Assembly (NCBI RefSeq): GCF_015645445.1
Contig: NZ_JADOGI010000072.1
Location: 1 to 44,856, forward strand
DNA from: Nonomuraea cypriaca
GTDB taxonomy: Bacteria > Actinomycetota > Actinomycetes > Streptosporangiales > Streptosporangiaceae
DNA: 44,856 nt
Direction of reading: 5' to 3'
In this document: positions 39,840-44,856 of the stretch, one piece after another
How positions within the stretch are numbered: the first letter of the stretch is position 1
Layout of the letters: every line of letters starts with the position of its first letter
Made by a program: the position numbers and the translations under genes
Notes under the pieces: model-generated
Databases searched by the model: none
What the model was told of the DNA's origin: nothing
The model's input: only the letters and a program-made list of their open reading frames with translations

Positions 39840-40067
39840 ATGCGGTTCCTCCGCCAAGAACTCGAACCTCACCACCGGGGCCTGACCGACTTCGCCGGCT
39901 TCATGGAGCCCGCCCAACAGGAGCAGTTCCAGCTCAACATCGGGGCCGCGGGGTTCACGCTGCTGACGTACACCTACCGCATACCGACGGATGGACCGGG
40001 CGCGAAGCGTCTCGCGCCCGGATGTGTCACGTACGTGTCTACTTGCGGTTGTAGAGCCGCATGGTGA
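39840..40067 (+). CDS. Hypothetical short protein, uncertain
   Basis: A 75-residue frame divergent from the DUF6247 gene, with a protein-like middle (FAGFMEPAQQEQFQLNIGAAGFTLLTYTYRIP), but its last quarter runs antisense through the DrrB gene's end. No clear ribosome site. It may be a gene fragment left by the same rearrangement. No family recognised. Confidence 0.25.
   Translation: MRFLRQELEPHHRGLTDFAGFMEPAQQEQFQLNIGAAGFTLLTYTYRIPTDGPGAKRLAPGCVTYVSTCGCRAAW
39997..40022 (-). terminator. Hairpin downstream of the reductase-DrrAB operon
   Basis: Perfect 10-bp stem, CCGGGCGCGA (39997-40006) with TCGCGCCCGG (40013-40022), around a 6-base loop, 17 bases beyond the DrrB stop on the minus strand. 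No U-tract. Confidence 0.65.
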
Positions 40068-40878
40068 GGGTGCCGAACACCGCGATGAGGACCACGGCGG
40101 ACACCAGGACCCAGGTCAGCTCCCCGGCGTCCGGAGTGCCGGCCATCAGCGACCGTACGGCCGCAACCAGCCGGCTGACCGGGTTGACGTTGACGAACAC
40201 CTGCAGCCACCCCGGCATCGTCGAGGGATCCACGTAGACGTTGCTCAGGAAGGTCAGCGGCATCAGCACCATCATGCTGATCCCCATCACCGACTTCTCG
40301 CTGCGCATCAGCAGCCCGAACATCGTCCACAGCCACGAGAACGCGAACGAGAACGCCACCAGCAGCACGATCCCGGACACCACCCCCACGATCCCGCCCG
40401 CAGGACGGAATCCGAGGATGAGACCCACCAACAGGATCACGGTGGAGGCGATGGTGTAGCGGAGCACGTCGCCCAGCAGGTAGCCGACCATGGTGGACGG
40501 CCGCCAGATCGGCAGGGTGCGGAAACGGTCGAAGACCCCCTTCTCGATGTCCTTGTTGACCTCCACTCCCGTGTACATGGTGATCATCACGACGCTCGTC
40601 ACCATGATGCCCGGGAGCAGGTACTGCAGGTACTCGGTCGGCGACCCGGCCAGCGCGCCCCCGAACAGGTAGGTGAACATCAGGATCATCATGATCGGGA
40701 AAGCCGTCACGTCGAACAGCTGCTCGGGCACGTGCTTGATCTTCAACATCGCCCGCCAGCCGAACGTCATGGAGGCCGACCACGCACTCGGACGAGGCGG
40801 TCTCGCCCCTGGTGCGAGAACCGTGGCGAGGGCGTCGTGGGCGGGCGCGTACGTGGTGTTCTCGGTGGTCGTGCTCAT
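40039..40878 (-). CDS. ABC-2 type permease (DrrB-like)
   Basis: 279 residues with six hydrophobic segments and the DrrB-type blocks MLKIKHVPEQLFDVTAFPIMM, DIEKGVFDRFRTLPIWRPS and LTFLSNVYVDPSTMPGW (ABC2_membrane; the NVNP/TxxP region follows). An unusual 35-residue Thr/Ala-rich N-terminal tail precedes it. It overlaps the ATPase gene (ATGA, 40875-40878). Role: membrane half of a DrrAB-type exporter for drugs or lipids. Confidence 0.94.
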   Translation of the reverse strand: MSTTTENTTYAPAHDALATVLAPGARPPRPSAWSASMTFGWRAMLKIKHVPEQLFDVTAFPIMMILMFTYLFGGALAGSPTEYLQYLLPGIMVTSVVMITMYTGVEVNKDIEKGVFDRFRTLPIWRPSTMVGYLLGDVLRYTIASTVILLVGLILGFRPAGGIVGVVSGIVLLVAFSFAFSWLWTMFGLLMRSEKSVMGISMMVLMPLTFLSNVYVDPSTMPGWLQVFVNVNPVSRLVAAVRSLMAGTPDAGELTWVLVSAVVLIAVFGTLTMRLYNRK

Positions 40879-41864
40879 GCTGCTGCCTCCTCCGTGGCGG
40901 GGTGGTCGGTCAGGGCGAGGAAGACCTCGTCCAGGCTGGGCTGGCCGAGGGAGAAGTCGTCGACGACGATGCCCGCTTCGGCGAGGCGGGCGAGGGCCCG
41001 CGAGGCCTGCTCGGCGGCCACCGCCTCGCGCCCGTTGTTGGCGATGGGGCCGGTGATGCGAGCGGTGAGGGCCACCGGGTCGGCCTCCAGGTAGACCGCG
41101 GCGTCCAGGGTCTCCGCGAGCACCCGCTCGGCGTCGGGCCTGGTGGCCGGGTCACGCAGCCGTACGTGGACCGCGCCCGCGCCGACGGACGACTTCAACT
41201 CCCCGGGCGTGCCCTCGGCGATGAGCCTGCCGTGGTCGATGACCGCGATGCGGCTGGCGAGCCGGTCCGCCTCCTCCAGGTACTGCGTGGTGAGCAGGAC
41301 CGTCGTGCCGTGGGCGACGACGATGCGGACGATGTCCCAGACCTGGTTGCGGCTGCGCGGGTCGAGGCCGGTGGTGGGCTCGTCGAGGAAGAGCAGGTCG
41401 GGCGTGTTGAGGATGCTGGCGGCGATGTCGATGCGCCGCCGCATGCCGCCCGAGTACGTCTTGACCTGCCGTCCCGCGGCCTCCGTCAGCCCGAACGCCT
41501 CCAGGAGTTGCGCCGCCCGCTCCCTCGCGGCCGGCTTGCGGTGGCCGAGGAGGCGGCCGAGCAGGATGAGGTTCTCGGCGCCGGTCATCTCCTCGTCGAC
41601 GGAGGCGTACTGGCCGGTCAGGCTGACCCGACTGCGTACGGTATCGGCCTCGCGTACCACGTCGTGCCCGAACACGGTCGCCTGACCGTCGTCGGGACGC
41701 AGCAGCGTGGCCAGCATCCGTACGGCGGTCGTCTTGCCCGCGCCGTTGGGGCCGAGCACGCCGTAGACGGCGCCGGTCGGCACCGCGAGGTCGAGGCCGT
41801 CGACGGCGCGGGTGTCGCCGAAGACCTTGACCAGGCCGGAGGTTTCTATCGCCAGGTCGGGCAT
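40875..41864 (-). CDS. ABC transporter ATP-binding protein (DrrA-like)
   Basis: 329 residues from ATG 41864 (MPDLAIETSG), with AAAGGA six bases before it, a site that overlaps the end of the reductase gene. Walker A GPNGAGKTT, signature YSGGMRRRIDIA, Walker B LLFLDEPTTGLDPRSR, and the DrrA-type C-terminal domain (LDEVFLALTDHPATEE) are all present. The alternative ATG at 41879 and the longer frame through the reductase are unlikely. Family knowledge: DrrA-type ATPases energise export of anthracyclines and similar compounds. Operon order reductase, DrrA, DrrB. Confidence 0.95.
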   Translation of the reverse strand: MPDLAIETSGLVKVFGDTRAVDGLDLAVPTGAVYGVLGPNGAGKTTAVRMLATLLRPDDGQATVFGHDVVREADTVRSRVSLTGQYASVDEEMTGAENLILLGRLLGHRKPAARERAAQLLEAFGLTEAAGRQVKTYSGGMRRRIDIAASILNTPDLLFLDEPTTGLDPRSRNQVWDIVRIVVAHGTTVLLTTQYLEEADRLASRIAVIDHGRLIAEGTPGELKSSVGAGAVHVRLRDPATRPDAERVLAETLDAAVYLEADPVALTARITGPIANNGREAVAAEQASRALARLAEAGIVVDDFSLGQPSLDEVFLALTDHPATEEAAA

Positions 41865-41875
41865 GGATGTTCCTT

Positions 41876-42448
41876 TCATGAGACGTACGGCTGGGCGCGC
41901 CGGGCGTCGCGCAACGCCCGTCCCCACCAGGTGAGCTGGTCGAGCATGGCTTCGACGGCCCGCAGGCGGTCGTCGGTGTCGCGGGGCAGCCCGCCCGCGT
42001 CGACGCCCTCGCCCAGCAGGTCGATACCCACCCAGTCGCGAACGGTGACGGTGTGCAGGGCGGAGAAGACCGTACGGAGTTGCTCGACGGCGTAGAAGCC
42101 GGTCGAGCCCGAGCCGTAGGACACGAACCCGACCGGCTTGGCCTGCCACTCGTCGTAGGCGAAGTCGATCGCCTGCTTGAGCGAGGCGGGGAAACTGCGG
42201 TTGTACTCGGGGCTGACGATCACGAACGCGTCGGCGCGGGAGATCGCCGCGGCGAAACGGCACATGGCCGGCGTCGCCTCCTGCGGGTAGCAGCCGGGGA
42301 ACGTGTAGCCGGCCAGGTCGAGCAGCTCGACCGCGAGGTCGTCACGGAGACGGGCCAGCTCGGCGAGCCAGCCGCCGACCGTGTCGCAGGCACGCCCGAC
42401 CCGGGTGCTGCCGATGATCACCGCTAGCCGGAGCGCGTCACTCACCAT
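41876..42448 (-). CDS. NADPH-dependent FMN reductase (flavodoxin-like)
   Basis: 190 residues from ATG 42448, with a GGGGG-type ribosome site just upstream. FMN phosphate-binding loop LAVIIGSTRVGRACDTV, and the conserved SPEYNRSFPASLKQAID block with the later VGFVSYGSGSTGFYAVEQLR, identify the FMN_red family. Expected reaction: NAD(P)H-dependent reduction of FMN, quinones, azo or nitro compounds. First gene of the operon with DrrAB; the combination of a reductase with an exporter suggests drug or quinone detoxification (inference). Confidence 0.93.
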   Translation of the reverse strand: MVSDALRLAVIIGSTRVGRACDTVGGWLAELARLRDDLAVELLDLAGYTFPGCYPQEATPAMCRFAAAISRADAFVIVSPEYNRSFPASLKQAIDFAYDEWQAKPVGFVSYGSGSTGFYAVEQLRTVFSALHTVTVRDWVGIDLLGEGVDAGGLPRDTDDRLRAVEAMLDQLTWWGRALRDARRAQPYVS

Positions 42449-42485
42449 GGTGTCGCCCCCTTTCACCCAGGAGGCGCTAGACGTC

Positions 42486-42506
42486 CCGCTAGATCGGATC
42501 TAGCGG
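42486..42506. promoter_or_regulatory. 21-bp perfect palindrome upstream of the reductase-DrrAB operon
   Basis: Arms CCGCTAGATC (42486-42495) and GATCTAGCGG (42497-42506) around a central G, 37 bases before the reductase ATG. A further half-site CGCTAGA lies at 42475-42481. Typical size and symmetry for a TetR- or MarR-type operator; AraC-type proteins usually use direct repeats, so the neighbouring AraC gene is a less likely ligand. Confidence 0.75.
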
Positions 42507-42563
42507 ACGCGTTACGACCGCACGTCGTTCACCGTTGACGGGCGTAACCTCTACGCACTTTGA

Positions 42564-43502
42564 CTAGGCCGCAGCCCGGTGCCGGTCGCGGATGCCCGCG
42601 CGGTACTGGCCCGGTGCCTGGCCGCGGGCGCGGCTGAAGGCGCGGCTGAACGCGGGCACCGAGGCGTATCCCACGGAGGTGGCGATGGTTTCCACGGAGT
42701 CGTGGGTGTCCCTGAGGCGTAGGGCGGCCAGATCCATGCGCCATTGGGTGAGGTAGGCGGCGGGGGTCTGTCCGACGGCCTGGGGGAAGCGGCGTGACAG
42801 GGTCGCCCTGGACACGGAAATCGCGGCCGCGAGGGTGGCGGTGGTCCAGGGGCGTGCCGGTTCCTGGTGGATGCGGGTCATGGCCTCGCGGACGACGGGG
42901 TCGCTCAACACGCCCAGCCACGAGCCCTGTTGCTGGGCGGGCCGGGCGGCGAGCCAGGCGCGCAGGAGCTGGATCAGCAGGATGTCGACCATGCTGTTGA
43001 GTACGGCAGTCATGGCGATCTGGGGGTGCGCGAGCTCCCGGGCGATGAGCCGGACGGTGTCGTCGAGGCAGGCCGCACCGGTGGCCGTACCGACGTGGAC
43101 GAGATCCGGGAGCGCGTTCAGGACCTGGGTGCGTACCGCGGGGTCGTGGTCGTAGTGGGCCGTGACGATCCGGGTGTGCAGCGGGCGGGAGCCGAGCTGG
43201 ACGGCGTCTCCGGTTGCCCAGGCGCGTGCCGCTGCCGCCTTGTCGCAGGGGCCGGCGGTGGTGCCGGGTGCGTTGCTGAGCCCGTGTTCGGTTCCCGCGG
43301 GGAGGAGCACGACGTCCCCTGCCGTCAGTTCCGTGGGCGGGTGGCCGGGTGTGGTGAGCCAGGCGGTGCCGGCGGTGACCGCGTGCAGGGCCGCGCCGGG
43401 GAAGTCGTCCAGCCACAGGCCCCAGGTGCCACCGGTTTCGAGGCGGACCCCGAGGGCGCCACGCACACCGGACACCGCGAGCACGTCGGCGAGCAGATCC
43501 AT
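42564..43502 (-). CDS. AraC-family regulator with cupin-type sensor (Cupin_6 + HTH_18)
   Basis: 312 residues. The N-terminal cupin-like domain (WLDDFPGAALHAVTAGTAWLT, then TAGDVVLLPAGTEHGLS) precedes two helix-turn-helix motifs: WTTATLAAAISVSRATLSRRF and DSVETIATSVGYASVPAFSRAFSRARGQAPGQYR. This pattern is the common actinobacterial AraC form that controls an adjacent oxidoreductase. It is divergent from the SDR gene, its probable target, across a 170-bp region. Confidence 0.94.
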   Translation of the reverse strand: MDLLADVLAVSGVRGALGVRLETGGTWGLWLDDFPGAALHAVTAGTAWLTTPGHPPTELTAGDVVLLPAGTEHGLSNAPGTTAGPCDKAAAARAWATGDAVQLGSRPLHTRIVTAHYDHDPAVRTQVLNALPDLVHVGTATGAACLDDTVRLIARELAHPQIAMTAVLNSMVDILLIQLLRAWLAARPAQQQGSWLGVLSDPVVREAMTRIHQEPARPWTTATLAAAISVSRATLSRRFPQAVGQTPAAYLTQWRMDLAALRLRDTHDSVETIATSVGYASVPAFSRAFSRARGQAPGQYRAGIRDRHRAAA

Positions 43503-43672
43503 GGGGCGAGCATAACCGGGCTACTCGAATGTCTTCCAGACCCTCTTGAGGTGAGGCAGACGGATAGATTTTCGAGGCATTCAGGCATCGACCGGAACAT
43601 CATCCGATCCATACGGTGTTTCCGTGCCCGCCGCCAGGGGAGCGGCATCGTGTCACGTCTTGGAGAACCCAT

Positions 43673-44365
43673 ATGGAACTGTCAGGAAGCATCGCCCTCG
43701 TCACTGGCGCCAACCGCGGAATCGGCCGCGAATTCGCCCGGCAACTCCTCGACCGCGGCGCGGCCAAGGTCTACGCCACCGCGCGCGACGCCACGAAGAT
43801 CACGGTGCCCGGCGTCGAAGCACTGTCGCTCGACATCACGGATCCCGATGCCGTCGCCGCGGCCGCCGAGAAGGCCGGCGATGTGACCCTTCTCGTCAAC
43901 AACGCGGGGATCGCGAATGCCGAGAAGGCCGTTACCGGCGATCTCTCGCGGATGAGAGCCGAGATGGAGACGAACGTCTTCGGCACGCTGTCGATGATCC
44001 GGGCCTTCGCCCCGGTGCTCGCCCGTCACGGTGGTGGCGCCATTGCCAATGTCCTGTCGGCCGCGTCGTGGTTCACCTATCCGGGGAGCAGCTCCTACGC
44101 GATGAGCAAGGCCGCGGAATGGAGCCTCACGAACGGCGTGCGGATGGAGCTGCAGGAGCAGGGAACGCTCGTGACGGGCGTCCACGTCGGCATGGTCGAC
44201 ACCGACATGTCGGCGAGCCTGGACGTGGAGAAGATCAGCGCGGCCGACTTCGTGAAGATCGTGCTCGACGAGTTGGAGAGCGGTCCTGTGGAGATCGTGG
44301 CCGATGACTTGAGCCGACGTGCGAAGGCATCGGTCGCCGAGGAGCCCAGTCTGTTCGTGCCCTAG
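43673..44365 (+). CDS. Short-chain dehydrogenase/reductase (classical SDR)
   Basis: 230 residues from ATG 43673 (TTGGAG eight bases before). Cofactor loop TGANRGIG, structural NNAGIAN, catalytic Ser in LSAASWFTYP and Tyr/Lys in YAMSKAA are intact. NADP preference is suggested by the Arg at the end of the first beta-alpha-beta unit (inference). The divergent AraC gene is its likely regulator. The substrate is unknown. Confidence 0.94.
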   Translation: MELSGSIALVTGANRGIGREFARQLLDRGAAKVYATARDATKITVPGVEALSLDITDPDAVAAAAEKAGDVTLLVNNAGIANAEKAVTGDLSRMRAEMETNVFGTLSMIRAFAPVLARHGGGAIANVLSAASWFTYPGSSSYAMSKAAEWSLTNGVRMELQEQGTLVTGVHVGMVDTDMSASLDVEKISAADFVKIVLDELESGPVEIVADDLSRRAKASVAEEPSLFVP

Positions 44366-44416
44366 AGGCTGACGTGCGCATCGCCGCAGGAGCCTGGTGA
44401 AGCCCGCCGCAGGGTG

Positions 44417-44743
44417 TCAGACCGAGGAGCCGGTTGATTTGGGACGCCACAGGAAGATGCCGACGGCGAGGATCAGAAGGAAGGGGATGTCGGTCAGGAA
44501 CTTGCTCCAGTAGCGATCCAGGTCGGCCGTGGCCTGCACGACCATGAGCAGAACGTGGGCGAGGTTGGCCCACATCGTGAAGGACAGGAACGAGGAGTAG
44601 GCCGCCGGACGGCGCGAGGCCAGCAGCAGGAACACACCCCACACGACGTAGATGAGGAACAGCATCGGGGGCACGTGGGCGGCGTGGCCGTGACCTGACG
44701 TCACGTCGTTCCAAATGAGCCAGTTAAGACCTGCGTTCGACAT
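44417..44743 (-). CDS. Small membrane protein, DUF6632-like, probably N-terminally shortened
   Basis: 108 residues from ATG 44743; three hydrophobic segments (MLFLIYVVWGVFLLLA, FTMWANLAHVLLMVVQA, IPFLLILAVGIFLW). The spacing and motifs, with HAAHVPPMLF and VWGVFLLLASRRP, resemble DUF6632-type proteins, which normally have a further N-terminal helix. Here the frame before this ATG is not helix-like, so the first helix is lost or starts elsewhere. No ribosome site seen. Function unknown. Confidence 0.65.
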   Translation of the reverse strand: MSNAGLNWLIWNDVTSGHGHAAHVPPMLFLIYVVWGVFLLLASRRPAAYSSFLSFTMWANLAHVLLMVVQATADLDRYWSKFLTDIPFLLILAVGIFLWRPKSTGSSV

Positions 44744-44856
44744 AATTCGGTTCGGATAGAGGGCGGAATTCGGGGGATGAGCTGGGGAAATGCGTCTGGG
44801 CACGCCGGGGAGGCGTGTCTCTAGGCGGTGGCGTTCCTGCAGGTCAGCGGGGTGCG

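Noticed and set aside
40875..42263. A 462-codon DrrA with an N-terminal extension over the reductase gene
   Set aside because: The extension is Arg-rich shadow; AAAGGA and the ATG at 41864 fit the family start.

Overview
This is a GC-rich chromosomal window from an actinomycete. Several features point to a filamentous member of the Streptosporangiales (Nonomuraea-like), although no marker gene fixes the species: a SARP/AfsR-type regulator, a mycothiol-dependent-type DinB/MDMPI protein, a cellulase under a CebR/CelR-type 14-bp operator, MmyB-type XRE and PucR regulators, and many apparently leaderless promoters. I saw no rRNA, tRNA, CRISPR array, intact insertion sequence or prophage.

Layout. 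Positions 1-6260 (all minus strand) hold a PadR-controlled module. It has a PadR repressor overlapping a membrane protein, then two paralogous Cys-rich lipoproteins, then a MacA-like adaptor with a peptidoglycan-binding domain, a MacB-type ATPase and a MacB-type permease that runs off the left edge. Three leaderless promoters in this module carry the same CGTT(G/C)AAC core at the same phase inside an 18-bp -35/-10 spacer. This is the most interesting structure in the window. Next come a GH9 cellulase with CBM4 and CBM2 modules (6337-8862), an APC permease with a GNAT and a GPP34 protein (9017-11791), a lipoprotein amidase (12068-12889), and a decayed SAM-methyltransferase start (13331-13441).

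Positions 13442-20264 look like a drug-response block: an FAD monooxygenase downstream of a large SARP-NB-ARC-TPR regulator, then a 14-TM MFS exporter divergent from its probable TetR repressor across a 30-bp palindrome. Positions 21337-29147 combine a PucR regulator overlapping an acyl-CoA synthetase with a divergent five-gene branched-chain-amino-acid-type (HAAT) ABC importer, livG-F-H-M-K in order. After a bidirectional terminator come an epimerase/MDMPI pair, a cold-shock protein, a cytochrome P450 and a 1067-residue signalling ATPase with an unnamed C-terminal domain.

Positions 35967-44856 are a patchwork of small regulators and enzymes: GntR, a DUF218 protein, XRE, an alpha/beta hydrolase, TetR, a DUF6247 protein, an FMN reductase-DrrA-DrrB operon, AraC, an SDR and a DUF6632 protein. 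This part shows scars of gene turnover: a 41-bp remnant of a DrrB-like gene, a DUF6247 reading frame that runs into the TetR gene, and a shortened DUF6632 protein. No PKS, NRPS, terpene or RiPP core gene is present, so the P450, SARP and exporters do not add up to a recognisable biosynthetic cluster within this window.
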